A stretch of 64,000 bases of DNA, from NCBI RefSeq assembly GCF_022206305.1, contig NZ_JAKOIW010000007.1, positions 62,001 through 126,000 of the forward strand. Reading direction: 5' to 3'. Within the stretch, counting starts at the first letter, position 1. Every line of letters begins with the position of its first letter. The translations under genes and the position numbers were made by a program. Under the pieces are notes generated by a model. The model was not told the origin of the DNA and searched no databases. It saw nothing but the letters and a program-made list of their open reading frames with translations. Positions 36,507 through 44,581 of this stretch are shown here, in pieces. This DNA comes from Gordonia sp. 'Campus' (lineage in GTDB: Bacteria; Actinomycetota; Actinomycetes; Mycobacteriales; Mycobacteriaceae).

Positions 36507-37775
36507 ATGGCCCGCTTCCTCGCCGACACGACGCCGTTGCGCAATCACGACTTCCGACGGCTCTGGCTGGCGAACATCGTCACCGTCATCGGAGCGCAAC
36601 TCACCGTCGTCGCGGTGCCCGCGCAGATCTACGAGGTCACCGGGAGTTCGGCCTACGTCGGCCTGACCGGCGTGTTCGGACTCGTTCCACTCGTGGTCTT
36701 CGGGTTGTGGGGTGGGGCGCTGGCCGATGTCGTCGACCGGCGGACACTGCTCATCGTCACCACCACCGGACTGATCGGGTGCAGCGCACTGTTCTGGGTC
36801 CAGGCTGCCGTGGGCGGTCAGAACGTGTGGATCGTCCTGGCGCTCTTCGCTTTACAGCAGGCGTTCTTCGCGATCAACCAGCCGACACGCACCGCGGTGT
36901 TGCCTCGGCTGCTCGACGCCAAGGACCTACCCGCAGCGCTGTCACTGAACATGACGGTCATGCAGGCGGGCGCGATCGCGGGCCCTCTCGTGGGTGGTGC
37001 ACTGATCCCGGTGCTCGGGTACTCGCTGCTCTACCTCGTGGACACGTTGTTCCTGTTGCCGACGCTGATCGCCGTGATCATGCTGCCGTCGCTGCGCCCG
37101 GAGAGCGACGCCGCGCCGAAGGTGGCGGGTCTGCGTTCGGTGCTCGACGGTCTGCGCTACCTGGCCGGACACAAGATCCTGATGGCGTCGTTCCTGGTCG
37201 ACCTCATCGCCATGGTGTTCGGTATGCCACGCGCGCTCTTCCCGCAGATGGCGCACGAGAACTTCGGCGGTCCCGAGGGCGGCGGTCTGGCGTTCGCGCT
37301 GCTGTTCACGGCCATCTCGGCAGGTGCGGTGATCGGCGGCATCTTCTCGGGCTGGGTGACGCGGGTGGAGCGCCAGGGTCTCGCAGTCATCGTGTGCGTG
37401 ATCGTCTGGGGTCTGGCGATCACCGGGACCGGGATCGCGGTGTCTTTCGCCGACGGTACGGCGATGCCGATGCTCATCGTCGCGGTCGTGCTGCTGATGA
37501 TCGGCGGTGCCGCGGACATGGCCTCGGCGGCGTTCCGGCAGACGATCCTGCTCGCCGCCGCCAACGACGAGGTGCGCGGACGGCTGCAGGGCGTGTTCAT
37601 CGTCGTCGTCGCCGGCGGGCCGCGGATCGCCGACGTCGCACACGGCACCGCCGCCGCATCCATCGGCGTCGCCGCGGCCACGGCCTACGGCGGAGTCGCC
37701 GTGGTGATCGCGACGATCGTCGCCGCCCTGATGATCCCCGCGTTCGTGCACTACCGCGCCGGCCAGCGGACCTGA
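36507..37775 (+). CDS. MFS exporter (DHA3/EntS-like)
   Basis: A 422-residue, 12-helix transporter. LRNHDFRRLWLANIVTVIGAQL is a typical start of the EntS/DHA3 subgroup, and LADVVDRRTLLIVTT contains the D-x-x-D-R-R loop 2-3 signature. QPTRTAVLPRLLDAKDLPAALSLN is typical of this group. It probably exports a siderophore, drug or other small molecule. ATG 36507 lies 7 bp after TAGCAT and lacks a ribosome site, so a leaderless start is favoured over the GTG at 36501. Confidence 0.88.
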   Translation: MARFLADTTPLRNHDFRRLWLANIVTVIGAQLTVVAVPAQIYEVTGSSAYVGLTGVFGLVPLVVFGLWGGALADVVDRRTLLIVTTTGLIGCSALFWVQAAVGGQNVWIVLALFALQQAFFAINQPTRTAVLPRLLDAKDLPAALSLNMTVMQAGAIAGPLVGGALIPVLGYSLLYLVDTLFLLPTLIAVIMLPSLRPESDAAPKVAGLRSVLDGLRYLAGHKILMASFLVDLIAMVFGMPRALFPQMAHENFGGPEGGGLAFALLFTAISAGAVIGGIFSGWVTRVERQGLAVIVCVIVWGLAITGTGIAVSFADGTAMPMLIVAVVLLMIGGAADMASAAFRQTILLAAANDEVRGRLQGVFIVVVAGGPRIADVAHGTAAASIGVAAATAYGGVAVVIATIVAALMIPAFVHYRAGQRT

Positions 37776-37844
37776 GGTCGGTGTCGAGCTCAGCGCGACC
37801 GTGAGGCCCGAGACGGGTCCCGCCCCCGACAGGTCTCCGACGTC

Positions 37845-38954
37845 TCAGTCCGAGGTGAGCGTCCCGGGATAGGTCGCCCGCCGTGCCGCGGTCACCGGGC
37901 AGTAGTGCATCGGATTGTCGCGCTGATCCTGCGGCGGCAGATTGCGTGCGGGGGTGTGCACGAGCGGTGCGTCGACGGCGACCTTGCCGGACAGCCGATC
38001 GTAGGCGTCGCGTGGTCGGGGGTGCCGAAGAACCCGGGTGGGCAGCAGTTTGTGCATCACCAGATTGATGCCCTTGCCCACCAGGCGGAATCGACGCTCG
38101 TCTTTGTCAGTCCATGACAGACCCAGGATCTCGCGGACCGGCTCGTCGTAGAAGCCGGTGGTCAGCCACATGAAGAGCTTCTGGTTCTGCGGGACGAGAT
38201 ACCGGTCCCACAACCACTTCGGGATGAACGAGAGGAACGGCGGCGGTGGGAGCTGCGTGATGTCGAGGACGGTGCGTACCGAGACGTGGTCGCGAAGAAC
38301 GTTGCGACACATGTGATCCCAGTACTCGAGGAAGTCCTCGTAGGTCTCGGGCACCGGACGCATCGACACGCCGTACTGGGCGTACCAGGCCTTGGATTCC
38401 TCGAAGAGCTGACGCTTTTGGTCCTCGCTCAGGAACGGTCCGAAGCGCTCACAGAGGCGGACGTTGCCGTACCAGAACGTGGCGTGCGCCCAATAGAACA
38501 CATCGGGATCCAGTGCATGGTAACGAGATCCGTCCTCCATGGTGCCCTTGACGGTCCGGTGGTAGTCCCGCACCTCCAGACCTGTCTGCGCCCCGGGGAC
38601 GATCGAGTCGAAGACGACGCCGCTGATGGGATAAAGGGAACGCATCAGGCGCTCCCAGCGCTCGCCGAAGAAGTCCGAGTGATCCCAGACCGCCGCGCCC
38701 AGCTTCGGATGCATGTTCTGGATGGACCCGGCCCACAGTCCCTGGAACATGCCGGTCCACGTGCCCCAGATCTGCCACGTCAGCGAGTCGGGCCCGAGCG
38801 GTTCGTACTCATGGGCCGCCTTGACGCCTGCGCTGCCGGTCTCGTATCCGTCATCGGAGAACTCCGCGCCGGCAGGGCAGGCGGCGCCGACGGGCGCGCC
38901 ATCCTCGGCGTGAACGGGACAGGTTTCCTGCGCATCGTCCATAACCTCGGTCAT
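37845..38954 (-). CDS. DUF2236 (MpaB/Lcp-type) oxygenase family protein
   Basis: A 369-residue protein of the DUF2236 family, which includes latex-clearing protein and MpaB and is expected to bind heme b. Features: SIQNMHPKLGAAVWDHSDFFGERWERLMRS, RYHALDPDVFYWAHATFWYGN (family H-A-T motif), ISGVVFDSI. The N-terminus is acidic with three Cys (CPVHAEDG...ACPAG) and no export signal, so it is probably cytoplasmic and not a secreted rubber oxygenase. ATG 38954 sits 8 bp after a strong TTGACA-17-TAGGGT promoter whose -10 lies in a palindrome, predicting a tightly regulated leaderless mRNA. Confidence 0.85.
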   Translation of the reverse strand: MTEVMDDAQETCPVHAEDGAPVGAACPAGAEFSDDGYETGSAGVKAAHEYEPLGPDSLTWQIWGTWTGMFQGLWAGSIQNMHPKLGAAVWDHSDFFGERWERLMRSLYPISGVVFDSIVPGAQTGLEVRDYHRTVKGTMEDGSRYHALDPDVFYWAHATFWYGNVRLCERFGPFLSEDQKRQLFEESKAWYAQYGVSMRPVPETYEDFLEYWDHMCRNVLRDHVSVRTVLDITQLPPPPFLSFIPKWLWDRYLVPQNQKLFMWLTTGFYDEPVREILGLSWTDKDERRFRLVGKGINLVMHKLLPTRVLRHPRPRDAYDRLSGKVAVDAPLVHTPARNLPPQDQRDNPMHYCPVTAARRATYPGTLTSD

Positions 38955-38991
38955 GAGACGGAACCCTAGGTTCGTCTCACGGCTCTGTCAA
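38954..38991 (-). promoter_or_regulatory. Consensus promoter with palindromic operator for the DUF2236 gene
   Basis: On the minus strand TTGACA (38991-38986), a 17-bp spacer and TAGGGT (38968-38963) form a near-perfect vegetative promoter ending 8 bp before the ATG. A 26-bp inverted repeat (38954-38979) with arms TGAGACG/CGTCTCA and inner AACC/GGTT covers the -10 and the start codon. Such geometry is typical for TetR-type repression. No regulator gene is adjacent. Confidence 0.7.
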
Positions 38992-38998
38992 CCGTGTG

Positions 38999-39268
38999 TC
39001 ACTCGGGGTTCTCGTGCGTCACCGCCTTGTAGCCGCGCGCGCCGGCACGATCGACGGCCGCGCGCACGAGGCCGAAAACGAGTCCCTGCAGCGCGGCGGC
39101 GATCAGCACCTCGGTGTTGCTGCGCTCGAGATCCTTCGGATCGGGCGCCGACTCATCGTCGGAGATCCGCTTCCAGATCTGACCGAAGACAGCGCCGGCG
39201 GCGATACCGCCGAGAACACTCGTCGCGAGGGACATCGGCTTGTACATCGCCTTGGACACAGCACTCAT
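38999..39268 (-). CDS. DUF4235 membrane protein
   Basis: An 89-residue protein: MYKPMSLATSVLGGIAAGAVFGQIWKRIS, an acidic linker DDESAPDPKDLERS, then a second hydrophobic segment EVLIAAALQGLVFGLVRAAVDR. This is the DUF4235 pattern, often found with DUF3618 and DUF1469 in actinobacteria. AGGAG precedes the ATG. Last gene of the three-gene operon; likely envelope-associated, function unknown. Confidence 0.85.
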   Translation of the reverse strand: MSAVSKAMYKPMSLATSVLGGIAAGAVFGQIWKRISDDESAPDPKDLERSNTEVLIAAALQGLVFGLVRAAVDRAGARGYKAVTHENPE

Positions 39269-39307
39269 GGGAAGCTCCTCTATCGAGACGGACTGATGAA
39301 ACAGGGA

Positions 39308-39565
39308 TCAGCCGCGGCGACGACGCACGATGATGATCGCGCCGACGGCCAGTACGGCCGCCACCGCTGCGCCGATCACGACGGTCCGGTTCTCCTGCGC
39401 CTTGACCTTCGCGGTCTGTGCGGTCTCCGACGCCGCCTCGCTGACGCGCGCCGGCACGTCCAGCTTGGCCGCCAGCGCATCCACCGTCTCGGCGAGCTCC
39501 TGGCGTTGCTGTTCGATGGGCGGCGGCTCGTCGGCCGGCGTCTTCTCCGGGTGTGTCTCACTCAT
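39308..39565 (-). CDS. DUF3618 protein
   Basis: An 85-residue protein: acidic N-terminus, the DUF3618 amphipathic segment IEQQRQELAETVDALAAKLDVPARV, an Ala/Lys-rich helix AKVKAQENRT and a C-terminal membrane anchor VVIGAAVAAVLAVGAIIIV ending RRRRG. Starts immediately after the stop of the upstream gene (TAG then ATG). Function unknown; typical of stress-envelope operons. Confidence 0.87.
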   Translation of the reverse strand: MSETHPEKTPADEPPPIEQQRQELAETVDALAAKLDVPARVSEAASETAQTAKVKAQENRTVVIGAAVAAVLAVGAIIIVRRRRG

Positions 39566-39961
39566 CTAGAGGTGCTCCTTCACGGTCGCGACGTCCCGCT
39601 GGACGCTCTCCACGGTGTGTTCGGGCGCCGGCGGGATGGCCGACTTCGCCCGTTTGGCGCCTATCGCGGCAGCCGCACCGCCGATGGCCAGCAACACGAC
39701 GCCCACGATCACCGCCGCCAGCCATGCCGGGACCGCGTTGGCCAACCCCAGCACCGCGGCGGCGACGAGGGTGCCGAGGCCGAACAGCACCAGCAGCGTG
39801 CCGGCACCGGAAATCCCCGCACCCACGCCGATCCGGGTGCCCTTGCCCTTCATCTCGGCAACCGCGTGCTGCAGTTCGGTCTTCACCAGCGTCGTCGTCT
39901 GACTCTGGAGACGCTCGACGAGCTGCACGGTCGACAAGTCGTTCACAGACGGTTCACTCAC
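39566..39961 (-). CDS. DUF1469 (phage-holin-superfamily) membrane protein
   Basis: A 131-residue protein with an N-terminal helix LSTVQLVERLQSQTTTLVKTELQHAVAEMKGKG and two adjacent membrane helices (about 50-72 and 78-101), then a charged tail. Databases place such proteins in a holin superfamily (DUF1469/YqjE); no phage gene lies nearby, and the DUF3618/DUF4235 context argues for an envelope-stress role. AGGAGGT precedes the GTG at 39961. Confidence 0.85.
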   Translation of the reverse strand: MSEPSVNDLSTVQLVERLQSQTTTLVKTELQHAVAEMKGKGTRIGVGAGISGAGTLLVLFGLGTLVAAAVLGLANAVPAWLAAVIVGVVLLAIGGAAAAIGAKRAKSAIPPAPEHTVESVQRDVATVKEHL

Positions 39962-39992
39962 GTTCGGTACCTCCTATCGGGACCCCGATCGC

Positions 39993-40018
39993 GTTCCCTC
40001 AGCAGGTGAATCCCAAAC
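39993..40018 (-). promoter_or_regulatory. Stress-sigma-type promoter of the DUF1469 operon
   Basis: On the minus strand GTTT (40018-40015), a 16-bp spacer and GGGAAC (39998-39993) resemble the SigF/SigB-type consensus GTTT-N(15-17)-GGGtA. It lies 32 bp before the gene start, with AGGAGG between. Matches the idea of a stress-induced envelope operon. Confidence 0.42.
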
Positions 40019-40062
40019 GTGGGAGCGCTTCGGACGCACGGCCCGTCAGGAGCCGCTCAGTA

Positions 40063-40112
40063 CCTTCGAAAACGGATCTCCGATCAGCGCCTTCGAAAAC
40101 GGATCTCCGATC
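40063..40112. repeat. Tandem 23-bp repeat at the pxpC 3' end
   Basis: CCTTCGAAAACGGATCTCCG plus ATC occurs at 40063-40085 and 40090-40112, separated by four bases. One copy encodes the last residues of PxpC and the other lies across and beyond its stop. It looks like a recent tandem duplication of the gene end. Confidence 0.8.
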
Positions 40113-40956
40113 CGGGCACGAGCTGCGCCGCCAGATCCACCGCCCCCACCGTCAGGACCGCCGCCACCGGATACCCGCCGGTCACCGGGTGATCGGCGAG
40201 GAAGAGGACGGGACGCCCGCTCGGCGGAACCTGCACAGACCCATGCGCGATCCCCTCCGAGCGCAGCTCGGGAACATCGTCGCGATGGGTCAGCAGGGGA
40301 TCGCCCGAATCCGCGGCCCGGTCGAGCCGGACCCCCACGCGATTGCTGTCCGCGCCGACCACCCACGTGCCCCGGTACAGGTCAGACGACGACCGGAGAT
40401 GGTCTTCGCGAGGCCCGGGGTGACACTCCAGCACGGTCACCGACGGATGCGAAGTGTCCGGCGGTGCCTGCGACGCCGGGGGCCAGTCGCCGGCGGCACG
40501 ACCGACCGGCAGCACGCATCCCGCGGACAGGGCGTCCGGCCCCAGCCCGGACAGGGTGTCCGTGGCTCGGGAACCGAGCACGGGTTCGACGTCGATGCCC
40601 CCGCGCACCGCGACATAGTTGCGCAGGCCCCGATCCGGGGTGTCCAGCACCAGCTCGTCGCCCGCCCGGAGAACCAGGGCGGCCGCCAGCCCCGCCGGCA
40701 CGCCGTTGCGGCGCACCGTCGTCTGCGCCCCGGTGACCGAGACCAGTAGATCGCCGACGGCCTCGACCCGCAGACCGCCCATCGTCGTCTCGATCGCCGC
40801 TGCCGACTCCTCGTTGCCCACAAGGCGGTTGGCCAACGCGAGAGCTCCGCGATCGGCCGCGCCCGAGGCGGGAACGCCGAGGTGCGCGTAGCCGTGGCGG
40901 CCGAGATCCTGCAGCGTCGCCAGCGGGCCCGGCGCCAGTACGTTCAGGCCACTCAT
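40084..40956 (-). CDS. pxpC: 5-oxoprolinase subunit C (biotin-dependent carboxylase-like, KipA-type)
   Basis: A 290-residue subunit of the ATP-dependent 5-oxoprolinase (PxpABC), which opens pyroglutamate to glutamate. MSGLNVLAPGPLATLQDLGRHGYAHLGVPASGAADRGALALANRLVGN is the standard N-terminus. LADHPVTGGYPVAAVLT and LAQLVPGSEIRFR near the end are conserved. The ATG at 40956 overlaps pxpB by 4 bp. The usual partner pxpA (LamB/YcsF) is not in the window. The 3' end carries a tandem repeat. Confidence 0.92.
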   Translation of the reverse strand: MSGLNVLAPGPLATLQDLGRHGYAHLGVPASGAADRGALALANRLVGNEESAAAIETTMGGLRVEAVGDLLVSVTGAQTTVRRNGVPAGLAAALVLRAGDELVLDTPDRGLRNYVAVRGGIDVEPVLGSRATDTLSGLGPDALSAGCVLPVGRAAGDWPPASQAPPDTSHPSVTVLECHPGPREDHLRSSSDLYRGTWVVGADSNRVGVRLDRAADSGDPLLTHRDDVPELRSEGIAHGSVQVPPSGRPVLFLADHPVTGGYPVAAVLTVGAVDLAAQLVPGSEIRFRRR

Positions 40957-41639
40957 CCGCGGCCTCCGTCCGTGTGGGGAACGGAGCTCTCGGCGTCGAC
41001 GAAACGGACGATCCGCCCGGCGGCGAACAGTGCGGGCGGATCGGCATGCTCGTCCCACAGCTGAATCTCGGTGTGTCCCAGCAGGTGCCACCCGCCGGGG
41101 CTCTGCTTCGGATAGACGGCGCTGTACCCCGCTGCGATGGCCACCGCGCCCGCCGGTACCCGTGATCGCGGTTCGGGCCGGCGCCCGACGTCGTCGAAGG
41201 GGTGTGGGGACGGGTCATCGGCGACGAGGTAGCCGAAACCCGGTGCGAAGCCCATGAACTGGACCCGCCAGCGGGTGCGGGAGTGCAGGTCGACGACCTC
41301 CTCCGGCGTGATCCGCAGGGTCGCAGCAACATCGGCCACATCCGCGCCGTCGTAGACGACGGGTATGACGATGTCGTCGAGAAGGCCGGGGTCGGCGTCC
41401 GGGTCGGCGTGGCGCCGCCGTAACGCGCGCCGAATGCCCAGTTCGTCCAGTCCGCGACCGGGACGCGCCTGCACCAGAAGCGTGTGGGCACTCGGTATCA
41501 GGTCGGTGACCTCCGGGAGTTCACCGCGGGCACGGGCATCCCGCAACGCATCGGTCGCGGCCAGGACCGCGGCCGACGGGGATGCCTCGGCCGAGAAGTC
41601 GAGGGCCACCGCATCCGGGCCCGCCGGCAACTCGTGCAT
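40953..41639 (-). CDS. pxpB: 5-oxoprolinase subunit B (KipI-type)
   Basis: A 228-residue KipI-family subunit of 5-oxoprolinase. The conserved core VDLHSRTRWRVQFMGFAPGFGYL, RVPAGAVAIAAGYSAVYPKQSPGGWHLLG identifies it. The N-terminal half is shorter and more variable, as usual. It is translated with pxpC through an ATGA overlap. Starts at ATG 41639 (MHELPAGPD). Confidence 0.92.
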   Translation of the reverse strand: MHELPAGPDAVALDFSAEASPSAAVLAATDALRDARARGELPEVTDLIPSAHTLLVQARPGRGLDELGIRRALRRRHADPDADPGLLDDIVIPVVYDGADVADVAATLRITPEEVVDLHSRTRWRVQFMGFAPGFGYLVADDPSPHPFDDVGRRPEPRSRVPAGAVAIAAGYSAVYPKQSPGGWHLLGHTEIQLWDEHADPPALFAAGRIVRFVDAESSVPHTDGGRG

Positions 41640-41793
41640 GAGCTGAATCTACCCCCGTCATCCGGTGCGACCGCCGTGGTGAACGGCGAGGGGGCGATGG
41701 GGGACAGGTCGATCCGCCTGGGCGCACGCCGTGCGATGGCACACTTGGGCGAGGAACCCGATGGTCATCACGGCGCGGCACGAGGAGAGACCG

Positions 41794-42744
41794 ATGAGAG
41801 AGATCGTCGTCTGCGGTGAGGCGCTGGTCGACGTCGTGCAGCAGCGACACGATGCGCGAGGTTCGGCTCCCGACGGGTTGGCGCCCCTGCAGCCGGCGCT
41901 CGGCGGTGGACCCTTCAACGTGGCGATCACATTGGGGCGCTTGGGAAGTGCGGTCTCCCTGCTGTCCGCGGTGTCCACCGACACCTACGGCGATGCCATC
42001 GTCGACGCACTGCGGTCCGCCGGGGTGGGGACCACGTGGGTGCAGCGCCGCGCCCAACCGACCTCATTGGCGGTCGCGACCATCGCCGACGACGGTTCCG
42101 CGCGCTACTCCTTCTATGTCGAGGGCACGGCCGACCGCGCCGTCGCCGACCCGGGCGACTTGCCGCCGACCGTCTCCGCGATGACCTTCGGAACGCTGTC
42201 GCTGGTCCTGGAGCCAGGGGCTTCGGTGTACGAGAACCTGATGCGACGCGCACGTGCCGAAGGGCGAGTCGTCGTGTTGGACCCGAACATCCGGCCCGCC
42301 GTCATCGACGATCCCGACGATTATCGTCGGCGGTTCCGTGGCTGGATGACCGACGTCGACCTGGTCAAACTGTCCGACGAGGACGCCTCGTGGCTGGCCG
42401 ACGGGCCCGCGGGCAGCACCGCGGAGGATTGGCTGGCCGACGGAGTGGCAGCGGTGGTGACCACCGCCGGATCGTCGGGGATCACCGTCCGCACCACCGC
42501 CGACGAGGTCAGCATCCCCGCCCCGGCCGTCGACGTCGTCGACACCATCGGCGCCGGCGACAGCGTTCTGGGAGGGCTCGTGCACCACCTCGATCGGCAC
42601 GGTTGGCTGACCCCCGCAGCGCTACGCTCGCTGGACGTCGACGGATGGCGAAAAACGGCTCAATTCGCAGCTCAGGTGGCTGCTGTGACGGTGTCCCGCC
42701 CCGGCGCCGACCCTCCGTGGGCGGGCGAGCTGCGAAGCGACTAG
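41794..42744 (+). CDS. PfkB-family carbohydrate kinase
   Basis: A 316-residue ribokinase-fold sugar kinase. MREIVVCGEALVDVV, the glycine-rich LGGGPFNVAITLGRLG (PfkB signature 1) and VDTIGAGDSVLGGLVHHL (signature 2 with the catalytic Asp in GAGD) are present. The sequence is closest in feel to fructokinases, but the substrate cannot be fixed. GAGGAGAG precedes ATG 41794. Located upstream of gltA with its own promoter region between. Confidence 0.92.
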   Translation: MREIVVCGEALVDVVQQRHDARGSAPDGLAPLQPALGGGPFNVAITLGRLGSAVSLLSAVSTDTYGDAIVDALRSAGVGTTWVQRRAQPTSLAVATIADDGSARYSFYVEGTADRAVADPGDLPPTVSAMTFGTLSLVLEPGASVYENLMRRARAEGRVVVLDPNIRPAVIDDPDDYRRRFRGWMTDVDLVKLSDEDASWLADGPAGSTAEDWLADGVAAVVTTAGSSGITVRTTADEVSIPAPAVDVVDTIGAGDSVLGGLVHHLDRHGWLTPAALRSLDVDGWRKTAQFAAQVAAVTVSRPGADPPWAGELRSD

Positions 42745-42805
42745 GTTGTTACCTGTGTGTCCTACCCGGACACTGTAAAAACTCTGATCTGAATAAGGGG
42801 TTCGT

Positions 42806-44128
42806 GTGTCTGCTGAAACAGTCCCAGCCGACCAGGCGTCCGACACGGCCTCAGCGACCTTCACCTACCCCGGTGGACAGCTGGAGCTCCCGATCCTGAA
42901 GGCCACCGAGGGCACTGACTCGGTCGCGCTCGGCAAATTCCTGGCCGAGACCAATCTGACCACCTTCGACGGTGGATTCGTGAACACCGCGTCGACCAAG
43001 TCGGCCATCACCTACATCGACGGCGACGCGGGCATCCTGCGCTACCGCGGCATCCCCATCGAGCAGCTGGCGGAGAAGTCGACCTTCATCGAGGTGAGCT
43101 ACCTGCTCATCTACGGCGAGCTCCCGACCCCGTCGCAGCTCGAGGACTTCACCACCAAGATCCAGCGGCACACCCTGCTGCACGAGGACCTGAAGCGCTT
43201 CTTCGACGGCTTCCCCCGCAACGCACACCCGATGCCGGTGCTGTCGAGTGCGGTCAACGCCCTGTCGGCGTACTACCAGGACTCGCTCGATCCCAAGGAC
43301 GACGAGCAGGTCGAGCTGTCGACGATCCGCTTGCTGGCCAAGCTGCCGACCATCGCGGCCTACGCATACAAGAAGTCGGCCGGGCAGCCGTTCCTGTACC
43401 CGGACAACTCGCTGAGCCTGGTCGAGAACTTCCTGCGCATGACCTTCGGGTTCCCCGCCGAGCCCTACGAGGTCAACCCCGAGGTCGCCAAGGCCCTCGA
43501 CATGCTGTTCATCCTCCACGCCGATCACGAACAGAACTGTTCGACCTCCACGGTCCGTCTCGTCGGCTCGTCGCAGGCCAACCTGTTCACCTCGATCTCC
43601 GGTGGCATCAACGCACTCTGGGGTCCGCTGCACGGCGGCGCCAACCAGGCCGTCCTCGAGATGCTCGACGACATCCGCGCCGACGGTGGCGACACCAAGG
43701 AGTTCATGAAGCGGGTGAAGAACAAAGAAGCCGGCGTCAAGCTCATGGGCTTCGGTCACCGCGTCTACAAGAACTACGATCCGCGCGCCGCTATCGTGAA
43801 GAAGACCGCCGACACGATCCTGGAATCGCTTGGCGTGCAAGATGACCTGCTCGACATCGCGAAGGGTCTCGAAGAGGTCGCCCTCTCCGACGACTACTTC
43901 ATCGAGCGCAAGCTGTACCCGAACGTCGATTTCTACACGGGCGTCATCTACCGTGCGATGGGCTTCCCGACGCGGATGTTCACCGTTCTGTTCGCGTTGG
44001 GCCGCCTGCCGGGGTGGATCGCTCACTGGCGTGAGATGCACGAGGACCCGACCACGAAGATCGGCCGTCCGCGTCAGCTCTACACCGGCTACACCGAACG
44101 CGACTACGTCCAGATGGGCGATCGCTAG
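42806..44128 (+). CDS. gltA: Citrate synthase GltA
   Basis: Main TCA-cycle citrate synthase, 440 residues, hexameric type. It has HADHEQNCSTSTVR, WGPLHGGANQAVLEML, LMGFGHRVYKNYDPRA and YPNVDFYTGVIY with the catalytic His, His and Asp, and the C-terminal GRPRQLYTGYTERDYV. AAGGGG precedes the GTG at 42806. Equivalent of Rv0896 (gltA2). A 20-bp palindrome follows before the FKBP gene. Confidence 0.97.
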   Translation: MSAETVPADQASDTASATFTYPGGQLELPILKATEGTDSVALGKFLAETNLTTFDGGFVNTASTKSAITYIDGDAGILRYRGIPIEQLAEKSTFIEVSYLLIYGELPTPSQLEDFTTKIQRHTLLHEDLKRFFDGFPRNAHPMPVLSSAVNALSAYYQDSLDPKDDEQVELSTIRLLAKLPTIAAYAYKKSAGQPFLYPDNSLSLVENFLRMTFGFPAEPYEVNPEVAKALDMLFILHADHEQNCSTSTVRLVGSSQANLFTSISGGINALWGPLHGGANQAVLEMLDDIRADGGDTKEFMKRVKNKEAGVKLMGFGHRVYKNYDPRAAIVKKTADTILESLGVQDDLLDIAKGLEEVALSDDYFIERKLYPNVDFYTGVIYRAMGFPTRMFTVLFALGRLPGWIAHWREMHEDPTTKIGRPRQLYTGYTERDYVQMGDR

Positions 44129-44144
44129 CGCTCGGGTTCCACGG

Positions 44145-44164
44145 GACGATCGTCGACGATCGTC
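44145..44164 (+). terminator. 20-bp perfect palindrome after gltA
   Basis: GACGATCGTCGACGATCGTC is fully self-complementary, flanked by GGG and CCCC, 17 bp after the gltA stop. It could form a strong hairpin and reduce read-through into the FKBP-photolyase pair; it lacks a U-tract. Confidence 0.5.
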
Positions 44165-44212
44165 TCCCCGGACACGACTGACCGCCGAACACCCGACTCA
44201 AAGGAGAGTCCA

Positions 44213-44581
44213 GTGACCAGCACCGAGAAGCCACAAGTCGAGTTCCAGGCGGGCCCCCCGCCGGCCGAGCTCACCATCGCCGACATCATCGTCGGCGACG
44301 GTGCCGAGGCCGCACGCGGCGGCATCGTCGACGTCCACTACGTGGGTGTCGACTACGAGACGGGCGAAGAGTTCGATTCCTCGTGGGATCGCGGCCAGTC
44401 GGCCAACTTCCCGCTCGACCGGCTGATCCCCGGTTGGCAGGAGGGCATCCCCGGGATGAAGGTCGGCGGGCGTCGCCAGCTGACCGTTCCGCCGGAGCTC
44501 GCCTACGGGTCGGCCGGCGCCGGGCACCGCCTGTCGGGGCGCACCCTGGTGTTCGTCATCGATCTGCTCGGAGTGGGCTGA
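44213..44581 (+). CDS. FKBP-type peptidyl-prolyl isomerase
   Basis: A 122-residue cytoplasmic FKBP that isomerises X-Pro bonds. VDVHYVGVDYETGEEFDSSWDRG, FPLDRLIPGWQEGIPGMKVGGRRQLTVPPELAYG and LVFVIDLLGVG cover the fold; the active-site Asp, Ile and Trp are present. AAAGGAG lies 6 bp before the GTG. Its stop overlaps the CTG codon proposed as start of the photolyase gene. Confidence 0.95.
   Translation: MTSTEKPQVEFQAGPPPAELTIADIIVGDGAEAARGGIVDVHYVGVDYETGEEFDSSWDRGQSANFPLDRLIPGWQEGIPGMKVGGRRQLTVPPELAYGSAGAGHRLSGRTLVFVIDLLGVG

Noticed and set aside
37845..38954. Secreted latex-clearing (rubber) oxygenase
   Set aside because: Family membership fits, but no Tat or Sec signal is present at the N-terminus, so extracellular rubber cleavage is not supported.
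39566..39961. Phage holin as evidence of a prophage
   Set aside because: The gene belongs to a holin-superfamily label but stands in a DUF3618/DUF4235 operon; no integrase, lysin, capsid or attachment site is present.
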